A DNA stretch of 64,000 bases, from the NCBI GenBank assembly GCA_022376465.1, contig JACDTU010000008.1, positions 620,001 to 684,000 on the forward strand. The letters run 5' to 3'. The notes below the pieces were generated by a model. That model had not been told where the DNA came from, did not search any database, and saw only the letters and a list, made by a program, of their open reading frames with translations. Below, in pieces: positions 35,901 through 48,429 of the stretch. Both the position numbers and the translations under genes were made by a program. Position 1 is the stretch's first letter. Each line of letters opens with the position of its first letter. The DNA is from Cubamyces lactineus (lineage: Eukaryota; Basidiomycota; Agaricomycetes; Polyporales; Polyporaceae).

Positions 35901-38895
35901 GACTCGAGCTGGCTCTGCACCTCCTTGAGCGACTCGCCAAGCTCGGGGCTGTCATGGCTGGTCATGGCGTCTACGCTTGTGTCGTCCGTCAGCGCATCGC
36001 TAGGCCGACCAGACTCGCTCCATATGTCGTCAGCTTGGCTGAGGCTACTCTCCGGGCGTTTCGCATTGTGGTCACGCATCGTCTTCACCTTCGTGATCTT
36101 CTCGAAGAGCTTGTTCAAGTCTTCGTCGGGAAGATTGTCCAGCGTAGGATCGAGGCCAAGTCTTGCCAGAGCTGCCTCACGCTTAGCGAAGGTCCAGTCG
36201 ACATCGACAACCTCTACGCTTGACTCTGTCGGGGAGCTTGGCCGAGTAGCCTCCGCGAGCTCTCCAGCAGCCAGGTCTGCCGCTGTGACGCTAATGCTCA
36301 TGTTTGACTTGGCACGAGCTCGGTCGCGCAGCTTACGCACTTCCTCCGGGTTGTTGAAGCGGAAGACGTGGTGCTCACCTATCGAGGGTTCGACTCACCT
36401 TCTTCAACGAAACAGTCTGAATTGCACTCACCCAGAATGATGCGGAAGCCTGACCGAAGCTTGTATGCCTGTGAACGAAGATATAAGTACAGGTTACACC
36501 TCAGTCGTACACTGTCGTCAAAGAGGCCTACCTGGCCAGGCGTGATCTGGCGACCATTCAAGAACTACACGAACACATCAGCGCCTCCGTTCAATAGCTG
36601 CGTACACAGAAACTTACCGTAACGGCGTCTGCATTTGCATGCAGGGTGACTTTGCCATCGTTGTTCTCGAACCAACAGTGTTCCTCCGCAATACTGGCAC
36701 CACTGAGTTTGATGGTAGCAGGCTTGTCGCTGTCCAACCGCCCAACGTCGGTGCGCCCAGGCTTGAGCTGGTAGATAAGACACTCGCTCATGAGAGGATC
36801 TGGTTCAATCGGTCAGAGGGCGGATGGCGGATGGCGTCACATGTATACCCGTACATACCTTCGTTCTGTTGGATTGCGAAAGGTCGCTCTGTCAGTGCAG
36901 GAGGTAGCATAGAACTCGCTCATAACGCACCAAGTTGACCAAGTGGGGCATCTTCTTGGGTGTATGCACGCCCACATTGTTCTTCTCGACGGTGATACCC
37001 AGCTCCTCCAGGGCCTTTTCGCGCTCCTGCTGGATCTCCTGTGTGCGCTGCATCTTCTGCTCCCACGTCTCGTTTAAGCTCTGCATCAACTTCTCGCTCG
37101 TCTCCAACTGCTCCTGCAGCTCGGCCTTGGTCACGGTCTTGATCGTACCGTCCTTGGCCTGGTAGGTGACCTTCTGCTGAGTCGCCGGTATAGACGGGTC
37201 GAAGACGGCTTCGTTGCTCGCTCCCGCCACACGGGCACGCAGCATCTCCAGTTCCTCCTTGAGCTCCCGCACCAATTTGGCGTTCGGATCCTCGTTGACA
37301 ACGGCCTTGTTCTTGATCTTCTTAGCTTGGTCGGCATACCGCAGAGTACTCAGCGTCTCTTCGTACTGCACGTCGGCCGGCGAAATGGCTGCAATCATCG
37401 CCGTCTTCGAGTTTCCTCCCAGACTGTCCTTGAGCAACCATGTTAAGACCTATTTAGCTCGAGACATGAGTAAGCAAGTTCCCGGTCAACGGCTCTTATA
37501 AACGCACGGAATCACGATAGGGAATGAACTCTTCGGCCTTCCCCTTCTTCCCCTTCTTGCCTTCCGCCTGACTCGCGGATGCGAGCGCAGCGATGACCTT
37601 GCCAAGTGTTGTAAGCGACTTGTTGATGTTCGCACCCTCCTTTAGACGTTGACCCGTCGCACCGGTCGAATTGGCACGCTCTGAACCTGCCAAATCGACG
37701 AGGTTGATTCGCGACACCTTCTCCGTGTCTAGGTTGGTGTCGACGTCATGTCGCTTCATAGTCAAGAGTAGTGTGAACACCGCATGCGAACGAGAAGACC
37801 TGAACAGACATGTGAGCGGATCCGGACAGCATATACCTATCAAATAGGACATACGTCTCGTTCATGTTCGTGGCAGCGACCGTCCGCGCCTTGTTACCCT
37901 CGTCCATGAGCGTCATCATCTCGTCATAGCTATTCACCATGAGCTTTGACAAGTCCTCGACGTACGGCCCCAGGCTCGGGTGCTCACGGACCCTGAGATT
38001 GCCGCTGTTCTTCGGGTTGAGCAGGTCGCGGACCTTCTCGTTGTAGATTTCGATGTAGGATACTTCTACGGTGAAGTTAATGTGCGGGTCCTGCGCCTTC
38101 TTCGCCTCCACCCGCGCGAACAGCTCGGAACATGTGAGGGGTATAATACCCTTGTCGGGGCCATCTGCAGAGCGGGTGACGCCACAGTCAATGTATGGCG
38201 GTGATTCAATATGGAAGGAACGTACACCCCATCATACTGTACGACATGCAAATCAGCTCATATTCCCACCCGTTTTCACTGATTGCTCACCTGTATGACT
38301 TTCCCGAACCTGCGCCCCTTACCCATCAGCCTCCGGTCACGCTATACTGACTATGCTTTGCGCACCTGTCTGCCCATCTATCCAACAATGTCATGAGCCC
38401 CCTTCTACATCTCAAACGCGTCCAACTGTCACTTACATGCCAAAATACACGCGTTGAATCCCGCAAAACTATGGTCCAGGAGTTCCTTTCCTAGGTCGTC
38501 GTACAGTGTCTGCTGCGAACAATACTTGGGGTCGTCCCTGGGGCCTGCCGACCAATAACTCTTGTCGAACGTAAACGTCATCGTCTTGCGCTCCGTTGCA
38601 CGCCCCGAGGCCGCCTGTGCGCCTGCAGAGCCCGGCTCCGGGGCCTCCAGGATGGTCTGATTGCCCTCCATGCGCACGAGACATTTCGCGCCGCGCGCGA
38701 TTTCTGTTCATGCATCAACACCGTATCGTTCCAAATTCAATATGCAGGCATGTATTTGCATTGGTATTTCGGAGAAGATGCGCAGGTATATGAGCGTGGA
38801 GCAGAGGAAGACGTGCGGGCAAAACACGAACCACGCGAGTTGAGGGGCCGGCACCGCACAACGACCTTGATGTTTCCATCGCCATGCTCAGCCAT
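32993..38895 (-). CDS. Kinesin-3 motor protein (Unc104/KIF1 type)
   Basis: This plus-end-directed microtubule motor carries vesicles and endosomes in hyphae. Exons (minus): 38895-38832, 38703-38437, 38377-38366, 38309-38291, 38236-38226, 38164-37855, 37799-37508, 37449-36931, 36865-36859, 36799-36618, 36564-36532, 36468-36432, 36378-35592, 35535-33361, 33300-33192 and 33112-32993, giving 1647 residues. The motor (1 to about 400) shows [35 protein letters not shown] and [11 protein letters not shown] neck coil follows, then an FHA domain (about 495-600, starting [10 protein letters not shown]), a KIF1-type middle region, and a C-terminal PH domain (about 1550-1640, [19 protein letters not shown]) that binds phosphoinositides on cargo. 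The P-loop is encoded by three consecutive microexons, and a 7-nt exon begins the FHA domain. Confidence 0.95.
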
Positions 38896-40604
38896 TGGCT
38901 CCGTCTAGTGGATCGCCAGGCAGGTCGAGAGCTATCGAGAGCAAGGAAAGTCTAAAGAACCGAGACCAAAGGAGAGGTGTTCCGCAGGAGAGAGGGCTTG
39001 GAGAATGGAGGAGCGGAGAGAGGCACGCGCAACTGCAGGCGCCCAAGAGAGACAACCAGATTCGTTGCTCAGCCACCTGCACGTTGCCACCTTCCGAGTC
39101 CGACCTCTGCAAGCGAGAGGACCTTGATGTCTCTCTACTGACTGCCGTGCTGTACCTGCCTAGCTTCAAGCCTCTGCTCGAACTTCTCCGTTAAGCATGC
39201 ACTATGTGCTTCTTTGTGTCGTCTAATGCTTGTATTATCGCGATGGAACTGTGGTGCATGTTTTGCAAATCAGCGCTAGGCCATGGCTCACGTTTTCCGG
39301 TCCTGTACTGGCTACCCCTCGGTTTGTGGCGTGGTAGCGTTTAGCTGCAAGCAGAGCAATGGCTCGGGGCACTTCGGCGTTTGCGACAAGGTCGCACTCT
39401 TGCATGAAAGTGTCACCGGGTCGGGCCTTCTAATGGGTGGAATGTCACAGCGCTGGGTTTGAGGCACTCCCTTGATATATGGTCATCGGACACGCAAGAC
39501 GCCATTGGTCTCATGCTTCGACCGACCGGGCTTCGGGGTCGGATACGGAGAAGTTACAGACGCACAGGCAACGACACATATCGATATGCAGTGAGAACCT
39601 GCACCGTTAGTGGCAGAAGGTTCGTCATGGAGGTCGAGTCCCGAGTTTAATTGACCAATCACAGGCTACAAGGGAACTTCGACGACCGTTGTCTCTCCCA
39701 GCATTTCATGATCCTTCCAGCCGCGAGAACGCGCGCGATCGCGAGACAGACAAACGACTGGGAAACGGAGAATGGGCGTGAGTGGCGGATGATGGAGACA
39801 ACGCAACATTGCGCCACTCGAGAGTACGGGCACCGCATGTGCACATCGATCGCGACCCGCATGCAGGCGTTGTTGCATAGTCATAGTGTAGCATAGCGTC
39901 GATATCGCAATGCATGGGCCGTGTCAGCACTGGCAGACCGCTGAGCACGAGCTCACTCATCTCCCGACGCACAGTCATCTCCCGACGCACAGTCAGTCAT
40001 ACATGACAAACCTGTTGACGGAGGAGCCGGTGCCGACGTCTAGCGACGTACTGTTATTGAGATATGGAGACTGACGCCCGAGCGGCGAGTGCGCCTGTGC
40101 GCCGCACGCCCCCTCCCTGCACGCAGGAGAGGACTAGTCGCGAAGTGCGATAGGTGGCAATTGTTGTGAATGACATACGAATGTGGCAAAACAACATGCT
40201 GAGATACAAAAATGCGAGTGGTGAGCTGGGGGAGCACAATAGCTGAGGATGATGCGGGGAAATCGGGAGAGGACGAGGAACTCGTGGCGTGCGAGAAGCA
40301 GTGCCGTGTGAGCGTGAGCCGTTCGCTCTCGACGGCCACAACGCGACTCAACTTTCCCCTCCGACGCCCACCGTGCTCGACGTCCTCGACGTCCTCCTCG
40401 ACGTCCTCTCCGCTCTCCTCGTCCTCATCGTCCTCCTCTTCCCTCTTCTCTCCCCGTGTGGGTGCGCCTTATCGCCCCAGCGCGCTTCGCTCCGATCGTC
40501 CGCTCACAGCTTGCCTTTTCCGTCTCCCCTGCATGCGACTACACGTCCTCGCTCGGTGAACCTCTCCTCCATCTATTCCCTTGCCGTCGTCGTCGTCGCC
40601 CCCG
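38896..40604. promoter_or_regulatory. Divergent promoter region, kinesin-3 / LIM-binding gene
   Basis: This 1.7-kb region separates two divergent genes. It contains a perfect 18-nt tandem duplication and, from about 40360, a strongly pyrimidine-rich leader typical of a fungal transcription start. I saw no conserved coding sequence. Confidence 0.5.
39957..39992. repeat. Perfect 18-nt tandem duplication
   Basis: The unit TCATCTCCCGACGCACAG occurs twice head to tail in the intergenic region between kinesin-3 and the LIM-binding gene. Confidence 0.85.
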
Positions 40605-43600
40605 ATGAACGTGCAGCACCCAGACATGATCCGCCAGGGCGTACCTCCAATGCACCAGAACCTCATCAACCAGTCCTTCTACACCCAGCCGCAGCAGGGC
40701 CAGCAAGCGTCCGCCCACAACATGGGCCCTTTCCAAAACAACCAAGCCACCAATCCTGCCGCGCTCGGTCTCATCGGTGGCCAGCCTGGCGCCTCAAATC
40801 CCGCCTATGCCCTCAACATGCAGCAAGGCCAACCCGTTCGCCGTCCAGCCATGTTCATGGGCGGCCCCCACACTAACCCTTCAGGCCTCAACCCTACTGC
40901 CGGCGCCGGTGCTGGTCCTTCACACTTGTCTGGTCTCGCACCTGGACAGATGCCCAACATGGCTGGCTTTCCTGCTGGCATGATGCCTACCAGCCAGCAG
41001 CTTCGGCGCGTCCCATCGCAGCCTCTAAACCAGGCCGGCGCGCACATGCCTGGGATGCAGCCGGGGATGATGGGCGGTGGGGGAATGGGACTCAACGGAC
41101 CACCGACCATGAACGGCTTGCGCGGCCCCGTCAACCCCATGCAACAACAGCAGATGCTTCAAATGCGGCAGCAGCAACAACAGCAACAACAACAGGCCGC
41201 GCAACAGCCGGTGCAGGGGGGCGCGATATCGCCAGAGATGGGCTTGCCGATGAATAGGCCGACGCACATGCAGAGCGCGGGGCCGATGCAGCAGCAGCAC
41301 GTGCGGACCGCGTCGGGGCAGGCGCAGCTCATGCCCGGGTCGATGTCCCAGCACGGGATGGCTCAGCAGATGGGCCCAAACGCGTTCGGTAACCCGATGT
41401 CGCTCCCACCGCACCAACAGCACCACCAGCAGTCGCAGCTCGGGACATCGCCGCACGTCGGGGGCTCCGGGCAGCCACACCCGAGCATGCCTGGCGGGAT
41501 GGGTGGAAACCAGCTAACGGCTGCCAATCGTGCGCAGATGCAGGCGGACAATTCGATGTTCATGAATTTCCCCAATCAGCTCCAGAACCAGCAGCCGATT
41601 CAACCTCCCGTCCCGCATAGCGTCCCGCGCCCCCCGATGGGCGCCGCTGGGGCGCAGTTCAATGTGGACATGAACTTCGGCCCGTCGCCGACACCTCCGA
41701 ATCCCGGGAGCGACATGCAACAACGCGGGAACCCGTCCATGGCGCCGTCGGGACCTACGCAGCAGGGCGTGATGACACCAGCCCAGGTCCTCAACAAGAT
41801 GTCCGCTGGGGCGGAGAATTTCCCGACTGGTGTGTACGGTATGGGCCAGCCCCCCATTACGGCGCCCCAGAGGCCACCATCGCAACATAGTCCACACAAC
41901 GCCTTTCCAATGCCTCAATCGCAGCCTCCCCATCCTCCGCAGCAATCTCCTCGCCAGGCCGATCGCCTTGCAGGGCAGATGCACCCTCCCCCTGGAATGA
42001 TGCAGCGTCCACAGTCTCAACCACAGGTCGCACATCGACAGTCCCCGATACCCCCAGGCCCGTCTCGCACCCCGCGTGTCTCACATACACCTTTGCCTAT
42101 GAATTCTGGAGGCATGATGCCGCCAGGCCGGGGCCCTTCAGCTCCTGCAGGCGCAGCACAGAGTCCGCAGGGTCCCGCACACCAGCAGACGCACCCGCCT
42201 GCAAGCGCCCCACCAACTTCACAGCCTATGCAGATCGCGCCACGGCCTCCGTCTGCGAATGCTGCTGCTGCCGCTGCGGCGAATCGTGCAGGTCCTGCTC
42301 CACCAGCACAACCTGCGTCAGCAGGTCAACAAGCACCCGCTCCGGAGAGCAGCGGGCCACCTCCGTCTAGTGCGCCTCCGCCTGCACCCGCGTCTGCGAC
42401 TACGTCGGCGTCTGCGCAATCGCCTTCTGTCCCACGGCATCTGTGAGTTTCATTTCGTGCCTATATGCTGCTTTCTCACTGACGAATCTGTGCATAGACT
42501 ATACCCAATCGGATTTGGACAAGCGCCGGTTCGAATATCGCAATTGAGCGGGTGTCTCGCTGTGGATCATAAGGACGTGAGTGACGATTTCTTCTGCCAA
42601 GAACATTCACTCATATGAACGCCGTCTTTCACGTTCGTAGAGACTGAAGCAATCGTATTGGTCCAATGTCGTTTCAGCCTACTTTACAGAGAAGGCCACG
42701 ATGAAGCTCACGCTATGGAAAGACAACCAGCGATCTGAGGCTAAGCCTTTCGGTACGGAGGCGACGGTTTCCCATGTCCCGTTTGCAAAATACTCATCAC
42801 AGAAGACAACAGAGATCGGCTACCCCATCCTATCCCGTTTCTTCCTTGTCACCAGTCAGTCAGGTGTGAAGTCAATGTCGATCAGCATCGACGGCTCGCG
42901 CGAGCGGATTGTCACACCCTCCCATGCGCTAGTAGAGTGCGCGACCGCCTCGTGGACCTTCCAATACACCAATGGCTACAACATCACTCTCCGCGGGCCG
43001 CTAACGGCGGACGTCGTCGTTCAGCCGCACGCGCCGTCCGGTCAACAACTCCCCCCAAACAGCGTCTCTGCGTATACGCTCAAGCTCGAGCGCCTCCAGT
43101 TCGATGCGTTCGTCCACGAAAAGTACCTTTCCTTGGATTCTATCTCGGGCGAGCGAATAGCGGAGTCTCCCCGCGGGATGCCAGCGTCACCTGGCCAGAC
43201 AGAGGACCCGAATAGATTTGACGAGGCGAAGTATGTCTATGAACGTGCCACCATCCCCGCCGAGCCCATCAATGCGTTTGGCATCCCGCAGGCTACGATG
43301 CGGTGTCTTGAGGTGTGTTCACTTCGCATCCATGGGCCTATGGTGCCTAGCTAACGATCTGGTGCCTGAAGCTTGCGGAGAGCGTCGCACAGATGTCCGA
43401 GCTTATCCAATACTCCATAGACACCAAGCTGGGACCGGTTGGTGCGTCGTATATACTTGAGTAGACCGTCCAGATACTAAGACGAGGCGGACAGATGCGC
43501 TAGCGTCCTTTGCAGACAAAATCCGCGCCGCGAGGGCTACGAATCGTGGCCCGCCGTTACCTGGTCTAGACGGCACTGGGCTTGGTGTGCATACGGAGGG

Positions 43601-44006
43601 CTCCTCTGCCTTTGATGGCCACGGTATGAATGGGGTCAACGGTGCGCCGTCGACCATGTTCATGCACAACGCCGCAAATGTCGCAGGGCCTTCTCAGGGT
43701 CCGTCGACCGCGACCCAGCCCCAGAATGCTTCCCAGGCCGACGGCGTGGACGTCAAGCCGCCGAAAGGGACGCCACAAAGTGCTCAAGCGTCAGGCTCAA
43801 CGCCCGCAGCGTCGGCATCGACACCCGCGTCGGCGCCCACACCAGGTGGGCCTACGACCCCTTCCATGGCGAACGCCTCCCTGAAGCGCAAAGCACCACC
43901 AGGAGCGGGCCGAGGGGAGGACTCGCCTACGACGAGCAACGCAGAGCAACAGCCGGCAGCGAAGCGCGCTCCTCGAAAACGGGGACGGACGCAGGGGGGC
44001 TCATGA
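40605..44006 (+). CDS. LIM-domain-binding transcription cofactor (PtaB/Mfg1/Adn2-like)
   Basis: Exons 40605-42442, 42498-42576, 42641-43312, 43372-43441 and 43495-44006 give 1056 residues. The first 610 residues are a Gln/Pro/Met/Gly-rich, disordered activation-type region with a polyglutamine tract. The LIM-binding domain follows (about 615-870): GFGQAPVRISQLSG, LKQSYWSNVVSAYFTEKATM, LTLWKDNQR, RFFLVTSQSGVKSM, YTNGYNITLRGPL, and INAFGIPQATMRCLELAESV near its end. The C-terminus is disordered and ends in a basic patch (KRAPRKRGR) that may be a nuclear localisation signal. Relatives in ascomycetes act with Flo8/Som1-type factors in adhesion and morphogenesis; that role here is inference. ATG 40605 is the first in frame. 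Confidence 0.92.
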
Positions 44007-44949
44007 TGAGTCGTTATCGCGAATGGCGATTCCACGGTATCGTGCCTGTCGCTGTCGTCGCTCACGTTGCATTATGCTGCCGCCCATCCCGCTTCGGTCT
44101 TGTCTGCACTCTGGTCCTCATGTGTCTTGATAGCTGGTCTCTACCCTCCACCGCCTGCGTCCCTGCTGACCCGATTGCGGTCGGCAGCTTGTACGCACGC
44201 GCGAACATCTGCGTCAGTGGTATCTGTCCGTGTCCGCGATCCGTATCTGCGCCCGTACCCGTACCCGTGCCCGTGCCCGTGTCCATGTCTGTGTTCTCTT
44301 TCCCACCTGTTATCTGTTCTGTGGATCTCGTCGCAATCATCGCTCCATCGATATTTTACTGCATAGCATATACGTAGATTTTGTATCTTAGTACTACTCT
44401 CGGGTCGCATGCGGAGGACCATGATCTCTCTTCCCCCTCTCCTTCTGCGAGGACCAGGCTGACGGGTACCTGTTGTCTTATCACCTTCTTATTTATATCC
44501 ACTTGTCCTGTAGTGTATACTAATCATCTATCGCCTCTGTTGCGTTGCTGGGATCCTGCGCTGACCGTCGACTGCCCATTGGCCCTTGCGGTGCTTGTCC
44601 GGCGGTTGTGCTGGATTGCGTCGATGTTCATCACTCCTAGGCGAAACTCAAATTGCGGGCACCGAGGCGCTGGGACGACATTGAACGACGTCGTCGGTGC
44701 CTAATCATTACGTCTTCGACCAGTCGCATTGTGTACACCATGTCGGCTGGTGAATTGAACAGATGACCACGATGCATTCCCGGAAGATGGAAGGGAGCAT
44801 TGGCAAGAACGCATACGGCGCATGTGACATACGACGCATAGGGTAATAACAGCAGGTATTAGGGTAGTATACATAGGTAGCCCCAACTTCGCACTCGCAT
44901 CTGCACAAGCAATGCCCAATCGCACGGCGGCAGGGAGGTCGGACGAGGA
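44007..44949. other. Convergent 3' intergenic region
   Basis: A 943-nt stretch between converging stop codons, with a short CCCGT(A/G) hexanucleotide repeat near 44254-44284. No gene was recognised. Confidence 0.5.
44254..44284. repeat. CCCGT(A/G) hexanucleotide repeat
   Basis: About five imperfect head-to-tail units of a C-rich hexamer in noncoding DNA. Confidence 0.65.
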
Positions 44950-47900
44950 TCAGCTGTAGTTGAGCGGCTCGTGGCTAAAGTCGCACTGATCACCATATCG
45001 GCATCTGTGGGCAGAGAAGGAGAAGAGAGATTTCATCAGTTTTCCTGTTTCGGGACGTCCGACGCTGCGGAATTGGGCAAAAAATGATGCTCGCCTTCCT
45101 GCCTGAAAGAAACTGCATGGTTTTCGCTTGCTATTTCTAAATCCGTCGCCCCGGCCCCTCCCCCGCATCGGCGGCGCTCCGCGGCCCCTGCCCCGGTGTC
45201 CGCCCCGGTCGCCCCAGCCGTCCTCATTCCATCGTCGACTTGGGCCAGGAGGAGGTTCGCCACCTCTCCCGGTCCCGTTCGCTTCGTGATATCCTCGGTC
45301 GAACTCATTGTATTGACCGCTCCATGCCTGATCGCCCCCGTGCGACAGGCCCATCGGTGCGGACGGCGGCGGCCCCGGCTGTGCGCCGAGAGCGCCGAAA
45401 CCACCCTGGGACAGCGCCAGCGTGATCTGCTGCAATTGCTCGGGATTGATGCCCGCTAACGGAGCCATGCTCGACGCGAATGACGGATTGGCGACGTCTG
45501 GCATGGGCGCCGCCGCCAGCTGTCCGACGAGTTCTGCTACGGAGGTCGACGGCCTGTTCGCATCCACCAGTAGTGCAGGCACACCGTCACTCCAGAATAC
45601 CGCATCTGCTTCAGGTCCGGTCAACATAGTTCGCACGCCATCATCCACCTGTTCATCAGGTATCTGCACTGGCGGCTCAGCCGGGCTGTCCGGTATCTGT
45701 GCGGGAGAGGCGTAGGACACGACCAGGGCACTTTGCTCCCGCTCTTCCTGAGCCGCCCGCTCCTGGCTCTCGTTGCCTCGTGCTGGAATTTCAATCTCCG
45801 GAGGCATCTGGAGGGCTGTCGAAGCAGGATTAGTTACGATCCCACCCTATGAGCCTAGAAGCCGGGACCCGTGCTCACGTTGTGGTTCTGTCCACTCGAT
45901 CTGCTCTTCGAACAGATGGTTGTGCAGCGCAGCTCCCTCGTCTCGATCCAGATCGCGAATATTATGCGTCGAAAGCGAACCCTGTGCGACAGCGCAAAGC
46001 ACAACAGAATCAACATACAGTACATATCACGGTAGAGATGAAAGACGCTAACAGTGGTGCCATCGTCATCGTACACCGCACGCTCGATGAGCTTGATCTG
46101 CTCGAGCTGGCCGTCCGGTGCCCATGTCACCGACTTCTTCCGCTTACCCAGCGTATGCGAAGTCGACGTCCCGGCGGCAAGCCCCGCCATCGGATTCGCG
46201 GGCTGCCCTGAGGCTGCGGGCGGAGGTGTAGAGTTGGAAGGCCCCGCCGCTGAAGGTCCTTGATATTGTGCGAGAATCTCTGCGAACGGGTTGATCGACG
46301 ATGGTTGCGCAACGTTCGGATCTGTCTTGACCGCCGCTGGTGCATTCGATGCGGGTGTAGTGTTCTTCTTGAAGCTGGGCATCGGAACCTTCGTCTGCTT
46401 CGCCCTGGAGGAGAAGAACGACGAGTCTGACTTCGCGTCTTTCACGACTGGCTTGATCTCTTTCGCTGGCACAGCCTTGGCTTTGGAGGGGCCTGCCGGG
46501 GTGGCGACGGCGGCCTTCTTCGCAGGCGGGGCCGCCTTAGAGGAAGGGTCGCCTTTCCGCTTCTTACCCTTCAGATCTGTCGCCGTGTTTTAGTCCTCGG
46601 TGGTGTCGCAGCGCAGACTGACATGACTCACCCTCTGCTTTATCAGTATCGGCTTGTCTGCCGGCCCCATCCTGTTCTTGCAGCATCCTTCGCCACTTCT
46701 GTTCAAGGTTCATAGCCATATCCTTGATCGCTGATTGTTTTCGAGACCAGACGCAAATGGAAAGACAGTAGTTAGATACATGTACATAGCGACGACGGCA
46801 GACTCGGGAGCAGCAACTGTTCTACGAAGCCAATGTGCTTTCTTCTCACGTTGCCTCACAGACACAACGGCGTAGCACTCGCGATGCTCCTGAGAGGACA
46901 GCTTCGCATATCGCGAGGACAGAAAGTTCAACTCACCCGGCGTAGGAGGATCCTTGGTAAGCTTCATGATCAACTTCCCCAACTTTGACTGCTTGAGTTT
47001 CTCGAGCGAAAGGGGTAGACGATCGATGATCTTCGATTGCAAGGACGAGTCAGCATTTATATCAATGACAACCGCACAAAGTCTTTGTTCAACTCACATG
47101 TAGGATGGGCATGATTGTCTCGACCAGCTGCGGATCGTTCCTTCCAATGAATGCGAGCTTGAGCCATTCTCGTAAAATGTCTATGGCACTGGCGTGGTCT
47201 ACCCAAGCACGGAAATAATGGTTTCCTGCACAATCCCTTATTTTCGTGACAATGTCGAGACGGATCTGCGTATCGACATCCGCGATGCCATAGTTATCCA
47301 AGATACCGACCAACCGGTCGACTGCCCCTCCACCCGAGAACATATTTGGCTGTATGAGAGGTCTCAGGTCAGCAGCGAGTCTTGCCCGTGCTTGCTCGGC
47401 AGAGACATTGCTTGAAGACGCGGTGGGCGCAGGTGGTGGGGTAGCCTGGACGGGCTGAGACGAGGGTGCAGGTGAGGAGGAAGATGGCCCTGCGATTGGT
47501 TGCGAAGGCTGGCCATAAAACGTGGATGGCGGGATCCCAGTATAGTGCCCTCCCATGCCGGTGGGGGAATGGAGGACATACGGCGAGAGGGTACCTTGCT
47601 GTTGCTGAAATTGTTGCTGCTGCTGCGATTGCTGCTGCTGTGTTGGAGAATGGGGAGGTCGGGGATGAGGTACGCTATGTTGTTGGGGCTGCTGAGCCTG
47701 TTGTTGGTACTGAGAGGCATTGGCGTGAATGTAGGTTGGGTTGATCGCTAGCACAGCTTGATGCGTTGCCTGGGGGTAGAGATATTGCATTCGACCCTGG
47801 GTTGAGAGGTAGGGCTGTTGATACTGGGGCGGGGGGCTCGAAGAGGCACCGTTCATCGTTGTGAGCACGGGGCTTCAACAGATGGTCAGTAGACGTTACC

Positions 47901-48429
47901 AGCCAGAAGTATTTTGACGCACTCGATAACCATCGGCCCAGCACCCTGTGTCTGCGACTGTCCCTGGTTCTGCCCTTGTCCCTGCGATTGTGTATGCGAG
48001 TGAGAGGATGTACTCGTCGCGCCGTTCAGGGAAGAATAACTGGATAATGGGACTGGGGGGGTCGAGATCCACTGGTTGGGGTAGGATACTGCATTGTATG
48101 ATGCGGACGTCGAGAGGAGGAGGTGGGAGAACGGGTTCGTCGACTGCGTGATTGGAGGGGTCGGTGTATGCGAGACTGTAGCAAAGACCGAATGAGCATA
48201 CCGCCGCTGCTCGAGACGACTTGGACGCGTCGCTCTGGCCGGCGTCTGTTCAAAACTGCTCACCCTGCATGTCGCTGAGAAAGTCATTTATGCCTCCGCC
48301 CTGCACGTTCGCGGCGGCGTCCTTCCAATCATGCGAGCCCGCCACCGACCGCTCGTCGTGGACAGAGACAGTCTGGAGGTCGGGGATCGTTTGTGCCTGC
48401 AGCCACGCAGCACTGTTGTTGTAGTCCAT
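44950..48429 (-). CDS. PNUTS-type protein phosphatase 1 nuclear regulatory subunit (PPP1R10/Ppn1-like)
   Basis: This is a predicted scaffold of the PP1 module that acts on RNA polymerase II and on the 3'-end processing machinery. Exons (minus): 48429-48264, 48175-47923, 47872-47098, 47030-46937, 46730-46632, 46576-46053, 45981-45879, 45815-45095 and 45004-44950, giving 929 residues. Order: disordered Gln/Pro-rich N-terminus, a TFIIS N-terminal (LW)-type helical domain (about 310-445; GGAVDRLVGILDNYGI, LREWLKLAF, LSLEKLKQSKLGKLIMKL), an RVxF-type PP1-docking motif KKSVTWAP (SVTW at 611-614), RG-rich repeats, and a terminal CCCH zinc finger (C905, C913, C919, H923). The same domain order defines PNUTS. 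The last intron (45094-45005) appears to have a GC donor, and intron 4 is unusually long (206 nt). Confidence 0.88.

Noticed and set aside
41025..42090. Long minus-strand frames opposite the LIM-binding gene
   Set aside because: They mirror the Gln/Pro-rich coding region and contain His/Leu/Arg runs typical of antisense reading.
44062..44422. Minus-strand frame with Thr-Gly or Gly-His repeats
   Set aside because: The repeat comes from the CCCGT(A/G) hexanucleotide microsatellite in noncoding DNA.
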